This document shows positions 32,051 to 40,542 of a stretch of DNA of 52,950 bases, in pieces. Location of the stretch: the NCBI RefSeq assembly GCF_002869965.1, contig NZ_PEBS01000043.1, forward strand, positions 1-52,950, given 5' to 3'. The notes under the pieces are model-generated. The model had not been told where the DNA came from, searched no databases, and was given only the letters and a program-made list of their open reading frames with translations. The translations under genes were made by a program, and so were the position numbers. The stretch comes from Janthinobacterium sp. ROICE36. Its GTDB lineage: Bacteria; Pseudomonadota; Gammaproteobacteria; Burkholderiales; Burkholderiaceae_D. The stretch's first letter is position 1; the number at the start of each line of letters is the position of its first letter.

Positions 32051-32953
32051 TTATGCCAACTCCGCACACTTCTCGCGCAGGAAATCGCGCAGCTGCAGCA
32101 CCAACGGCGTCACCTGCGCCCGGTGCGTGCACACCAGGTGCAATGGCGCAGCTTCGCCCGCCACCTCGGGCAACAGCGCTTGCAGGCGGCCCGCAGCCAG
32201 GTCGCCGGCAACGTCCAGCCGCGATTTGTAGGCGATGCCCAGGCCCGCCACGGCCCAGCGCCGCACCAGTTCGGCATCGTCGGCGCTGCGGTTGCCGCTC
32301 ACTGGCACCGTGACTTGCTCGCGCTGCGGCAGGCGGTAAAAAGTCCAGCGGTCGTGCAAGCCGTCTTCCAGCGCGAAGCGCAGGCAATTGCGCTGCGATA
32401 AGTCTTCCAGCGCCAGCAGGGGGCCATGCGCGCGCAGGTAGTCGGGCGAGGCCACCAGCACGCGGTCGTTGGCGGGCGCGATCGGCATGGCGATCATGGA
32501 CGAATCGTCCTGCTGGCCGTAACGCAAGGCAATGTCCACTTGCTGGCGCACCATGTCGGCCACCCGGTCGCTGACGCTGAGCTGGTACTGCAACTTGGGA
32601 TGGCGCGACTGGAATTCGTCCAGCCAGCCCAGCATCAGATTGCGGCCCAGGTCGGACGGCATGGCAATTTTCAAGGTTCCGCCGAAACTATCCTTGCCGG
32701 CCAGCAGCGCGTCGTGGCCTGCGCGCAGCACGCGCAAGGCTTCCCGCGCATGTTCGAGGTATTGCGTGCCCTCCGCCGTCAAGCTCAGCGAACGGGTCGT
32801 GCGGGCCAGCAGGCGCAAGCCCAACTCTCCTTCCAGGCGCTTGACGGCGGCGCTGGCCAGCGCGGGCGAGATGCCGATCTCGCGCGCGGCCGCCGACAAA
32901 CTGCCCCGGTCGGCCGTGCGCACAAATACCTGCAAGTCATCGATTCGCAGCAA
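32051..32953 (-). CDS. LysR-family transcriptional regulator
   Basis: This 300-aa regulator has an N-terminal winged helix ('FVRTADRGSLSAAAREIGISPALASAAVKRLEGELGLRLLARTTRSLSLTAEG', about 9-62) and a substrate-binding domain. 'ADMVRQQVDIALRYGQQDDSSM' is typical of the CrgA/DmlR-like subgroup. The start is TTG 32953 with AAGGAA upstream. It is divergent from the alcohol dehydrogenase gene, 95 bp away, and probably controls it. The gap holds CCCTG-TTTC-CAGGG (32991-33004) as a candidate operator. Confidence 0.9.
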   Translation of the reverse strand: MLRIDDLQVFVRTADRGSLSAAAREIGISPALASAAVKRLEGELGLRLLARTTRSLSLTAEGTQYLEHAREALRVLRAGHDALLAGKDSFGGTLKIAMPSDLGRNLMLGWLDEFQSRHPKLQYQLSVSDRVADMVRQQVDIALRYGQQDDSSMIAMPIAPANDRVLVASPDYLRAHGPLLALEDLSQRNCLRFALEDGLHDRWTFYRLPQREQVTVPVSGNRSADDAELVRRWAVAGLGIAYKSRLDVAGDLAAGRLQALLPEVAGEAAPLHLVCTHRAQVTPLVLQLRDFLREKCAELA

Positions 32954-33048
32954 TTTTCAACATTCCTTTGAAAGTGTTTCGGTACGCGCCCCCTGTTTCC
33001 AGGGCGGCATTACCACCATCATACGGTATCGACTCAACGAGGAAGAAC

Positions 33049-34062
33049 ATGAAAGCCATCGCGTACCACCACAGCCTGCCCATCACGGATGCCGACGCCC
33101 TGCTCGACATCGAGCTGCCCACGCCCGTCGCCACGGGACGCGACCTGCTTGTCGCCGTGAAGGCCATCTCCGTCAACCCCGTCGACGCCAAGGTGCGCAA
33201 GAACCGCGCGCCCAAGGACGGCCAGCCGGAAGTGCTGGGCTGGGATGCGGCCGGCGTCGTCGCCGCCGTCGGCCCCGACGTCACCCTGTTCCAGGTCGGC
33301 GATAAAGTCTGGTACGCGGGTGCCATCAACCGCCCCGGCAGCAACAGCGAATTCCAGCTGGTCGACGAGCGCATCGTGGGCCACATGCCCGCCAGCCTGG
33401 ACTTTGCTCCCGCCGCCGCCCTGCCCTTGACGGCGATTACGGCCTGGGAATTGTTGTTCGAGCGCCTGCAGCTGAGCCGTGACAAGAGCCTTACGGGCAA
33501 GTCGCTGCTGGTGATCGGCGCGGCCGGCGGTGTCGGCTCGGTGCTGGTGCAACTGGCGCGGCAATTGACGGGCGTGACCATCATCGGCACGGCGTCACGC
33601 ACGGAAACGGCCGACTGGGTCAGGCAACTGGGCGCCCACCACGTGATCGACCACAGCTTGCCGCTGGCGGGGGAAATCACGCGCCTGGGCTTGCCGCCCG
33701 TCGATTATGTGATCAGCCTGAACCAGACCGACAAGCATTTCGAGCAAATCGTGGAACTGATCGCCCCGCAAGGCAAGTTCGCCCTGATCGACGACCCCGA
33801 GCACATCGACGTGCGCAAGCTCAAGGGCAAAAGCGTGTCCCTGCACTGGGAACTGATGTTTACCCGTTCACTGTTCCAGACGGAAGATATGGTGCAGCAA
33901 CATGTCTTGCTGGAGGAACTGGCGCAACTGGTGGACGCGGGCATCATCAAGACCACCCTGGCCGAGCGCTTCGGCACGATCAACGCAGCAAATTTGAAAC
34001 GCGCGCATACCCTGCTGGAGAGCAATACTGCCAAGGGCAAGATCGTGCTGGAAGGCTTTTAA
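33049..34062 (+). CDS. Zinc-type alcohol dehydrogenase / quinone oxidoreductase family
   Basis: This 337-aa medium-chain dehydrogenase starts at ATG 33049 behind GAGGAAG. A GroES-like N-terminal domain ('SVNPVDAKVRKN', 'VLGWDAAGVVAAVGPDVTLFQVGDKVWYAG') is followed by a Rossmann NADP domain with 'LLVIGAAGGVGSVLVQLARQL' (about 152-172). The Cys ligands of catalytic zinc are absent, so it resembles YogA/QOR-like reductases of quinones or enones. The divergent LysR gene probably regulates it. Its stop is 2 bp from the end of the converging glycerate kinase gene. Confidence 0.9.
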   Translation: MKAIAYHHSLPITDADALLDIELPTPVATGRDLLVAVKAISVNPVDAKVRKNRAPKDGQPEVLGWDAAGVVAAVGPDVTLFQVGDKVWYAGAINRPGSNSEFQLVDERIVGHMPASLDFAPAAALPLTAITAWELLFERLQLSRDKSLTGKSLLVIGAAGGVGSVLVQLARQLTGVTIIGTASRTETADWVRQLGAHHVIDHSLPLAGEITRLGLPPVDYVISLNQTDKHFEQIVELIAPQGKFALIDDPEHIDVRKLKGKSVSLHWELMFTRSLFQTEDMVQQHVLLEELAQLVDAGIIKTTLAERFGTINAANLKRAHTLLESNTAKGKIVLEGF

Positions 34063-34064
34063 AA

Positions 34065-35333
34065 TCAGCTAATCAAAATGGCCCGGAAATCGTTGACGTT
34101 CGTCAAGGTCGGGCCCGTGATCACACTATCTCCCAGCGCCTGGAAGAAGCCGTGGCCATCGTTGTTGTCCAGGCTGTCGCGGGGACGGATAGCCAGCGTC
34201 CAGGCGCGCTGCAGGGTGTCCGGCGCCAGAACCGCGCCAGCGATGTCTTCCTGGCCGTCGACGCCATCCGTGTCGCCGGCCAGCGCATGGATGCCCGCCT
34301 GTCCTTCCAGCGCGATGCCCAGCGCCAGCAAGAATTCCACATTACGCCCACCACGGCCATTGCCGCGCACAGTGACCGTCGTTTCGCCGCCCGACAGCAG
34401 CACGCACGGGCCGGGGAACGGCTGGCCCCGCACGGCCGTTTGCAGCGCAATGCCGGCCATCACCTTGCCCACGTCGCGCGCCTCGCCTTCCAGGCTGTCG
34501 CCTAATATATACGGCGTGAAGCCGGCCGCGCGCGCCACGGCCGCCGCCGCTTCGAGCGCCATCTGCGGCGTGGCGATCAGGGTCGTGCGCGTGCGCACCA
34601 GGCGCGGGTCATCGGGTTTCACGGATTCGCCGCGCCCGCTTTCCAGCACGGCGCGTACGCTGTCCGGCAAGTCCAGTCCATAGCGGCGCACGATGGCCAG
34701 CGCGTCCTCGCAGGTGGTGGCGTCGCCCACCGTGGGGCCGGATCCGATATCGCCCAGCTTGTCGCCGGGCACGTCGGAAATCGCCAAAGTCAGCACTTGC
34801 GCCGGATGGCAGGCGGCCGCCAGACGCCCTCCCTTGATGGCGGACAAATGCCGGCGCACGCAATTCATTTCGCCGATACTGGCGCCCGACGCCAGCAGTG
34901 CGCGGTTCAAGTCTTGCTTGTCTTCCAGGCTGATGCCATCCAGCGGCAAGGCCAGCAGCGACGAGCCGCCGCCCGAAATCAGACACAGCACGGTATCGTC
35001 GGCCTGCAAGTTGCGCACCAGATCGAGCATGCGCTGCGCGGCCTGCATGCCGGCAGCGTCGGGCACGGGATGCGCGGCTTCCACGATCTCGATGCGCTGG
35101 CATGGCACGGCGTAACCGTAGCGCGTCACCACCAGCCCCGAGAGCGGTCCAGGCCAATGCTGTTCCACGGCTTGCGCCATGGCGGCCGACGCCTTGCCGG
35201 CGCCGATGACGATCAAACGCCCTTTGGGGACGGGAGGCAGATGGGGCGGCACGCAGTGCGACGCTTGCGCCGCAGCGATGGCAGCGTGGAACATGGCTTG
35301 CAACAAGGCGCGCGGCGCTGGGGTGGTCGTCAT
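34065..35333 (-). CDS. Glycerate 2-kinase (MOFRL/DUF4147 family, TtuD/GckA type)
   Basis: This 422-aa enzyme has the DUF4147 N-terminal domain ('IVIGAGKASAAMAQAVE', 'LCLISGGGSSLLALP') and the C-terminal MOFRL domain ('VLLSGGETTVTVRGNGRGGRNVEFLLALGIAL', 'ALAGDTDGVDG'). Family members phosphorylate glycerate to 2-phosphoglycerate; older annotations call them hydroxypyruvate reductase TtuD. It starts behind GGAGGAA. No other glyoxylate or tartrate genes are next to it. Confidence 0.9.
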   Translation of the reverse strand: MTTTPAPRALLQAMFHAAIAAAQASHCVPPHLPPVPKGRLIVIGAGKASAAMAQAVEQHWPGPLSGLVVTRYGYAVPCQRIEIVEAAHPVPDAAGMQAAQRMLDLVRNLQADDTVLCLISGGGSSLLALPLDGISLEDKQDLNRALLASGASIGEMNCVRRHLSAIKGGRLAAACHPAQVLTLAISDVPGDKLGDIGSGPTVGDATTCEDALAIVRRYGLDLPDSVRAVLESGRGESVKPDDPRLVRTRTTLIATPQMALEAAAAVARAAGFTPYILGDSLEGEARDVGKVMAGIALQTAVRGQPFPGPCVLLSGGETTVTVRGNGRGGRNVEFLLALGIALEGQAGIHALAGDTDGVDGQEDIAGAVLAPDTLQRAWTLAIRPRDSLDNNDGHGFFQALGDSVITGPTLTNVNDFRAILIS

Positions 35334-35421
35334 TTTGTTTCCTCCGGTATCCGTTCCCGATCATAGCAGTGCCGGCAGCCTGGCAGTTAGAATAGCGTCT
35401 TGAGCACATCACAGGAACACC

Positions 35422-35775
35422 ATGAACGACGCCATCGAATGGACCAGTCTTGCCCGCACTTTCGGGCTGTTTACCGTCACGGCCGTGGCCGAATTGCTGG
35501 GCTGCTACCTGCCCATGCTGTGGTTGAGCAACAAGGGCAGCGCCTGGCTACTGTTGCCGGCCGCCATCAGCTTGCTCATCTTCGTGTGGCTGCTGACCTT
35601 GCATCCAGCCGCCAGCGGCAGGGTGTATGCCACGTATGGCGCCATCTATATCGCCACGGCGCTGGGATGGCTGTGGCTGGTGGATGGCATCACGCCCGCC
35701 TGGACGGATGTGACGGGCGTGGGCCTGGCACTGGCCGGCGCCGCCGTCATTGCCATGGGCCACAAGGCGGCTTGA
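35422..35775 (+). CDS. ynfA: YnfA/UPF0060 family small membrane protein
   Basis: This 117-aa protein has four membrane helices and the UPF0060 features: 'FTVTAVAELLGCYLPMLWL', 'HPAASGRVYATYGAIYIATALGWLWLVDGI' and 'DVTGVGLALAGAAVIAMG'. The family belongs to the DMT/SMR superfamily and some members export toxic cations. It begins behind CAGGAAC and is divergent from the glycerate kinase gene. Its stop is 6 bp from the end of the converging TerB-like gene. Confidence 0.9.
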   Translation: MNDAIEWTSLARTFGLFTVTAVAELLGCYLPMLWLSNKGSAWLLLPAAISLLIFVWLLTLHPAASGRVYATYGAIYIATALGWLWLVDGITPAWTDVTGVGLALAGAAVIAMGHKAA

Positions 35776-35781
35776 TGTACA

Positions 35782-36183
35782 TCAGGCGGCATGCGCGCGG
35801 AAGTTCGTTTCCGCCGACCATGCCGCGCTGGCACGGGCCAGCAAGACCGCTTCGCCATCGGCCAGCCAGTCGTCGGCATCGGCGATCTTCCACATGGCTT
35901 GCAGCAGCTTGCGGCGCAGGTCAGGGTCATCGATTTCATCGAGCAGGCTGTCGATCACGCCATTGGCCAGTTGCACGGCGCCATGCACGGTCGAGGTCAG
36001 CATGTCGTCGCACAAGTCTTGCAGCAGCTGTTGAAAAGCCGCCGGCGCCAGGTCGATATGCTCGAGGATCTTGCTGCGGTGCATGGCTTGCAGCTCGGCG
36101 CTGGCCAAATTGCCGTCGACCACCATCATCAGGGCCAGAATACGTCCCGCTGCCTGGGGACTGTTCATTGCATAGGTACGCAT
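35782..36183 (-). CDS. TerB-like (tellurite-resistance fold) helical protein
   Basis: This 133-aa soluble protein is all-helical and acidic: 'ILALMMVVDGNLASAELQAMHRSKILEHI', 'FQQLLQDLCDDML' and 'RRKLLQAMWKIADADDWLADGEAVLLARASAAW'. The 'DG.l...E' and 'D.WLadgE' acid pairs are typical of TerB-like folds. It lies 92 bp behind the TerC gene on the same strand but a terminator-like hairpin separates them. TerB/TerC pairing hints at a metal or envelope-stress role. The start is uncertain; a second ATG at 36168 is possible. Confidence 0.65.
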   Translation of the reverse strand: MRTYAMNSPQAAGRILALMMVVDGNLASAELQAMHRSKILEHIDLAPAAFQQLLQDLCDDMLTSTVHGAVQLANGVIDSLLDEIDDPDLRRKLLQAMWKIADADDWLADGEAVLLARASAAWSAETNFRAHAA

Positions 36184-36222
36184 GATTTTCTACTTTCTCA
36201 GTGAATTAATTATAAAACGTTC

Positions 36223-36252
36223 AAAAGCGCGCCACCGCCCTGCGGGGCGCGC
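36223..36252 (-). terminator. Terminator of the TerC gene
   Basis: On the minus strand GCGCGCC and GGCGCGC flank a 12-nt loop and are followed by TTTT. It lies 23 nt past the TerC stop. Confidence 0.6.
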
Positions 36253-36275
36253 CGTATCGCCGTTAAATTCGCTGC

Positions 36276-37238
36276 TTATTTCTTGTCGCCGCGGGTGATG
36301 AATACACTGGCCACGCAACTCGCCACGATCAGGACCGCCACCACCAGCAAGGACGCTTCCACCGGCACGTGGTACCACGGCATGATCAGCATCTTGGCGC
36401 CGATGAACACCAGCACCATCGCCAGGCCATACTTGAGCATGTGGAAGCGGTCAGCCACGTCCACCAGCAGGAAGTACAGGGCACGCAAGCCCATGATGGC
36501 GAACAGGTTCGACGTGAAGACGATGAACGGGTCCGTCGTGATGGCGAAAATCGCCGGGATCGAATCGACCGCGAAGACCAGGTCCGTCACCTCGATCAGG
36601 ATCAGCACCAGGAACAGCGGCGTGACATAGCGCAAGCCACCCTTGACCACGAAGAAACGCTCGCCGTGATCGCCGTCCGCTACCCGCAGGTGGCGGCGGG
36701 CAAAGCGCAGCACGGGGTTGTTCGCCACGTCCGGTTCCGCATCGGCCGCCACCAGCATGCGCATGCCGGTAATCAACAGGAAGGCGCCAAACAGGTACAG
36801 CACCCAGCTGAACTCGCTCACCACCCAGGCGCCGGCCAGTATCATCACGGCGCGCATGACGATCGCGCCCAGCACGCCGTAAATCAGGACCCGGCGCTGG
36901 TACTGGATCGGCACCTGGAAGGCGCTGAAGATCAGCAGGAAGACGAACACATTATCGACCGACAGCGCTTTCTCGATCAGGTAGCCGGAGAAAAATTCCA
37001 GCGCCTTCTGGCTGGCGATCTCGGGACCGGCCGTGCCGTTCAGATACCACCACAGGCCGCCGTTGAACAGCAGAGCCAGGCTGACCCACACGAGCGACCA
37101 CGTGGCCGCTTCCTTGACACTGACCTTGTGCGCCTTGTTGCCGCCGAAGACAAACAGGTCCAGCGCCAGCATGAACAGGACGAATACGATGAAGCCGGCC
37201 CACATGGGTGCCGTAGCAATGCTTTCCAGGCCGTTCAT
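36276..37238 (-). CDS. TerC family membrane protein (Alx-like)
   Basis: This 320-aa protein has about nine helices and the TerC motifs 'ALSVDNVFVFLLIFSAFQVP' and 'LILIEVTDLVFAVDSIPAIFAIT', with the conserved acidic residues. Single-domain members such as E. coli Alx are linked to Mn2+ export and alkaline pH. I start at ATG 37238 behind GGAGG; the longer frame is not protein-like. It is divergent from a NhaR-like regulator with repeated ATCGAA motifs between. No yybP-ykoY riboswitch was recognised upstream. Confidence 0.9.
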   Translation of the reverse strand: MNGLESIATAPMWAGFIVFVLFMLALDLFVFGGNKAHKVSVKEAATWSLVWVSLALLFNGGLWWYLNGTAGPEIASQKALEFFSGYLIEKALSVDNVFVFLLIFSAFQVPIQYQRRVLIYGVLGAIVMRAVMILAGAWVVSEFSWVLYLFGAFLLITGMRMLVAADAEPDVANNPVLRFARRHLRVADGDHGERFFVVKGGLRYVTPLFLVLILIEVTDLVFAVDSIPAIFAITTDPFIVFTSNLFAIMGLRALYFLLVDVADRFHMLKYGLAMVLVFIGAKMLIMPWYHVPVEASLLVVAVLIVASCVASVFITRGDKK

Positions 37239-37328
37239 CGGCGGCCTCCGCAACTGTCTGTCTGTATCCTGATGCCCATGACACTCTCCTTGCATGAATT
37301 GAGCAGCCATCATAGTCCGAGTATAAAC

Positions 37329-37374
37329 ATCGAACAAATCGAATATAATTTATGAATACATCGAAAAATTCGAT
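37329..37374. promoter_or_regulatory. ATCGAA repeat cluster, candidate NhaR-type operator
   Basis: ATCGAA occurs at 37329, 37338 and 37360, and ATCGAA-AAA-TTCGAT (37360-37374) is a perfect inverted repeat. TATAAT (37344-37349) lies inside, oriented toward the regulator gene. The block is AT-rich in a GC-rich genome. Confidence 0.5.
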
Positions 37375-37395
37375 GCACTAGTTTCCGGGAAAAGC

Positions 37396-38295
37396 ATGTC
37401 GACACTCAACTTCAAGCACTTGCGCTATTTCTGGATGGTGGCCAAGACGGGCAGCATCGCCCGCGCGGCCGAGCAGCTGCACCTGACGCCGCAATCGATC
37501 TCCGGCCAGCTCAGCGAGTTTGCCGACACCCTGGGCGTGGAATTGTTCCGCCGCAGCGGGCGCCAGCTGGAATTGACGGACACGGGCAGACGCATCCTCA
37601 GCCATGCCGAAAGCATTTTCAGCACAGGCGATGCATTGCTGGAAATCGTGCGCGACCAGTCGCGCACGGCGACGACCACGTTTCGCGTGGGCTGCGCCGA
37701 TTCCGTCTCGAAACTGATCGCCTGCCGCCTGGTCGCGCCGGCGCTGGGCCTGGCCGAACCGCTGCGCATCATTTGCCGCGAAGGACGGCTGGCCAGCCTG
37801 CTGGCGGACCTGGCCGTGCACCGGCTGGATCTGATCATGGCGGACCGCCCCATGCCCGCCCATTTGAGCGTGCGCGGCTTTAACCATTTGCTGGGCGAAA
37901 GCGGCATGACCGTGTTCGGCACGCCAACCCTGGCCGCCACCCTGACAGGGGGCTTCCCGCAATGCCTGGATGGCGCGCCGCTGCTGCTGCCGGGCGAAGA
38001 CTTCGCCATCTACGGGCGCTTGCTGCAGTGGCTGGGCGACAACCATCTGCACCCGCGCATCGTTGGCGAGTTCGACGACAGCGCCATGATGAAGGCCTTC
38101 GGCCAGGCCGGCGCCGGCTTGTTCTTTGCGCCCACCGTGATCGCGCCCCAGGTCTGCGAGCAATATGCCGTGGTGGCGCTGGGCCGGGTCGACAGCCTGG
38201 TCGAGCAAGTGTATGCCATCACCACGGAACGGCGTTTGAGCCACCCCGCCACCATCGCCATCAGCCAGAGCGCGCGGCACGAGCTGTTCGTGTAA
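37396..38295 (+). CDS. NhaR-like LysR-family activator
   Basis: This 299-aa regulator begins 'STLNFKHLRYFWMVAKTGSIARAAEQLHLTPQSISGQLSEFADTLGVELFRRSGRQLELTDTGR', very close in style to NhaR, the Na+/pH-responsive activator of the nhaA antiporter gene and osmC in E. coli. The effector domain ('RLDLIMADRPMPAHLSVRGFNHLLGESGMTVFG') also fits NhaR. There is no nhaA here; its neighbours are TerC and a ClC antiporter, so it may control those. The start follows CCGGGAAAAGC, a weak ribosome site. Confidence 0.85.
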   Translation: MSTLNFKHLRYFWMVAKTGSIARAAEQLHLTPQSISGQLSEFADTLGVELFRRSGRQLELTDTGRRILSHAESIFSTGDALLEIVRDQSRTATTTFRVGCADSVSKLIACRLVAPALGLAEPLRIICREGRLASLLADLAVHRLDLIMADRPMPAHLSVRGFNHLLGESGMTVFGTPTLAATLTGGFPQCLDGAPLLLPGEDFAIYGRLLQWLGDNHLHPRIVGEFDDSAMMKAFGQAGAGLFFAPTVIAPQVCEQYAVVALGRVDSLVEQVYAITTERRLSHPATIAISQSARHELFV

Positions 38296-38302
38296 ACCCG
38301 CT

Positions 38303-38580
38303 TCAGTCACTGACGACGATCTTGCCCGGCTGCCCGCCCCGCTGCAGCAGCGCATGGCGCAGCACGCCATCGTCCAGCCGTGCCGCCACACGGCTCTGGC
38401 GCGCCACGGCACCCTCCGCTCCCCCTTGAGCGGCAACAACATGTTTGCCTGTACTAGGGTTTCCGCCACAGCGGCAAAGTCGAAGAAAGTGCGGCCCTCG
38501 TCGATTTCCTGGCAGAGGCAGGCATTCTGTTGCCAGTCGCCCACGGCTGAGACCACGGAAATACATTCGAGCAAATACAT
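38303..38580 (-). pseudogene. Possible frameshifted remnant
   Basis: On the minus strand one frame reads '...EGRTFFDFAAVAETLVQANMLLPLKG'. A second frame, entered at a run of five G, reads '...ARLDDGVLRHALLQRGGQPGKIVVSD' to a stop. Adding one G would join them into about 92 residues. I cannot name the family, so this may be chance. Confidence 0.2.
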
Positions 38581-38589
38581 CTATATAAT
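38567..38589 (+). promoter_or_regulatory. Promoter of the ClC gene with a NhaR-site-like motif
   Basis: TATAAT (38584-38589) is a consensus -10. TCGAGCAAAT (38567-38576), in the -35 region, differs by one base from TCGAACAAAT (37330-37339) in the TerC-NhaR intergenic region. Confidence 0.45.
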
Positions 38590-38636
38590 GGCACTCCTCC
38601 CCGACGCCCTGCGCGCCCCTTCCTGGACTTGCCGCA

Positions 38637-39971
38637 ATGAAGCACTTGCACGATATACCCTCTGCCTTCAAGCATGAATTTGCCAACCCGCGCCTGTGGT
38701 GGTCGCGCGCCGTCGTCGTCGGCATGGCCGCCGTCGCGGGCCTCGTCGTCGTCGGCTTTACATGGCTGGCAGAGGAAGCACTGGACCTGTTTCTCTTTTT
38801 TAACGGCAAGGCCTGGTGGTTCTCCCTGCTGTGGACACCCGCTTGCGCCGCCCTGCTGATCTGGCTGACGCGCCGCTTTGCCATCGGCGCCGCCGGTTCC
38901 GGCATCCCGCAAGTGATGGCCACCTTGGACCCGGCCGTGGCGCCCGAACAGCGCTCGCTGTTTGTCTCCTTGAAACTGAGTGCCGCGAAAATCGTCCTGA
39001 CGGCGGGCGGCTTGCTGGGCGGCTTGTCGCTGGGACGCGAAGGCCCGTCCGTGCAGATCGCCGCCGGCGTGATGCTGGCCGCGCGCCGCTTGCTGCCGCG
39101 CCACTCGCAGGTGAGCGCCCATTCCCTGCTGGTAGCGGGCGGCGCGGCCGGCATCGCGGCCGCCTTCAACACGCCGCTGGCGGGCGTCATGTTTGCCATC
39201 GAGGAGCTGTCGCGCTCGCCGGAGCAGCGCAACAGCGGCCTGATCGTCGCCGGCATCGTGCTGGCCGGCATGATGGCTGTGTCGATACACGGCAACGCCA
39301 CACACTTCGGCATCATCCACCCGGGCCCCATCGGCATGGCGCTGGCCTTGCCCGGCCTGCTGGTGACGTTGGTGGCGGGCGTGGCCGGCGGCCTGTTCGC
39401 CAGGCTGCTGCTGGCCTCCGCCCGCGGCAATCCGCTGGGGAAATTATCCGCGTGGAGAAAAGGCCGTCCCGTGTTGTTCGCCGCCGTCTGCGGCCTGCTG
39501 GTGGCAGCCATCGGCATTGCCAGCCACGGCGCCACCTTCGGCAGCGGCACCGTGGCCACGCGCGCCATGCTCGACGGGGCCAGTGACGCCTCGCCCGCCT
39601 TTGTTGCTTTCAAGTATGTTGCCACCTGGCTGACCGTGTGGTCGGGCGTGCCCGCCGGCATCTTTGCGCCCTCGCTGGCCATCGGCGCCGGCATCGGCCA
39701 CGATATCGCCGTGCTGCTGCACTACCCGCACGCGCCCGCCCTGATCGCACTGGGCATGGTGGGCTTCCTGGCCGCCGCCACGCAGGCGCCGCTGACGGCT
39801 TTTATCATTGTCATGGAAATGGTCGATGGCCACGGCATGGTGCTGAGCCTGATGGCTTGCGCCGTGGTAGCCAGCACGGTCTCGCGCGTGCTCAGCGAAC
39901 CGCTGTACGGGGCGCTGGCGCAGCTGCAGCTGCAACGGCTGCCGCAGGCCAGCCGGGAAACTACATCGTAA
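38637..39971 (+). CDS. ClC-family chloride channel / H+-Cl- antiporter
   Basis: This 444-aa protein has the ClC selectivity motifs GSGIP (87-91), GREGP (133-137, gating Glu135) and GVPAGIFAP. An internal 'AAFNTPLAGVMFAIEE' carries Glu189/190, matching the proton-path Glu203 of E. coli ClcA, and the C-terminal 'EPLY' carries the central Tyr. All residues for coupled 2Cl-/H+ exchange are therefore present. It has no CBS domain. In E. coli ClcA supports extreme acid survival. Its last 11 bp overlap the converging marR-type gene. Confidence 0.93.
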   Translation: MKHLHDIPSAFKHEFANPRLWWSRAVVVGMAAVAGLVVVGFTWLAEEALDLFLFFNGKAWWFSLLWTPACAALLIWLTRRFAIGAAGSGIPQVMATLDPAVAPEQRSLFVSLKLSAAKIVLTAGGLLGGLSLGREGPSVQIAAGVMLAARRLLPRHSQVSAHSLLVAGGAAGIAAAFNTPLAGVMFAIEELSRSPEQRNSGLIVAGIVLAGMMAVSIHGNATHFGIIHPGPIGMALALPGLLVTLVAGVAGGLFARLLLASARGNPLGKLSAWRKGRPVLFAAVCGLLVAAIGIASHGATFGSGTVATRAMLDGASDASPAFVAFKYVATWLTVWSGVPAGIFAPSLAIGAGIGHDIAVLLHYPHAPALIALGMVGFLAAATQAPLTAFIIVMEMVDGHGMVLSLMACAVVASTVSRVLSEPLYGALAQLQLQRLPQASRETTS

Positions 39972-40455
39972 ACGGCAACGGCAGCATGCCCGCCTGCCTG
40001 TCATCGGGGGCGACCACGGCCAGCAAGGCGCTCAAGCCCTGGTTCAGGTACGCCAGGCTGCCGGGGTCCAGCTGGGCCAGCGCGCTGGGAAGCAAGCCGC
40101 GCGCCGGCTGCGGCGCGCCAGCGATCACGGCCTGCCCTTCCAGCGTCAGGGTGAGGGTGACCACGCGCTGGTCGGGCTGGTCGCGTGCTTTGCGCACATA
40201 GGCTTTTTTCACCAGCGCATCGACCAGGTTGCTGGCCGTCGTCTGGTGGATGGACATCTTGCTGGCCAGCTCGCCCATGCGCAAGCCTGGCCGCTCCAGC
40301 AATTCCTGCATCACCCACAATTGCGCGCCCGACACGCCACATTGTTTCTCGATCTGTACCGAATGCCGCTGCGCCGCGCGCATGACGACGCGCATGTTTT
40401 GCAAGGCCATGCCTTGCGCCTTGGCCATCGCCGAAACTTCCGCTTCCACCACCAT
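39961..40455 (-). CDS. MarR-family transcriptional regulator
   Basis: This 164-aa protein has a MarR winged helix: 'QCGVSGAQLWVMQELLERPGLRMGELASKMSIHQTTASNLVDALVKKAYVRKARDQPDQRVVTLTLTLEGQAVI' (about 38-110). The N- and C-terminal helices form the dimer domain. MarR proteins repress nearby genes and respond to small phenolic or oxidative ligands. No obvious target lies divergent to it; the upstream 87 bp to the YwqK-type gene contain no clear operator. Confidence 0.9.
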   Translation of the reverse strand: MVVEAEVSAMAKAQGMALQNMRVVMRAAQRHSVQIEKQCGVSGAQLWVMQELLERPGLRMGELASKMSIHQTTASNLVDALVKKAYVRKARDQPDQRVVTLTLTLEGQAVIAGAPQPARGLLPSALAQLDPGSLAYLNQGLSALLAVVAPDDRQAGMLPLPFTM

Positions 40456-40542
40456 TGCCTCCCATTATCCCGCCGGCTTCGCACCTGCTGGCGGGCCGGA
40501 ATCCGTACATGATACCTGCAAAGGCGGGCGCGCCCCGACAGC

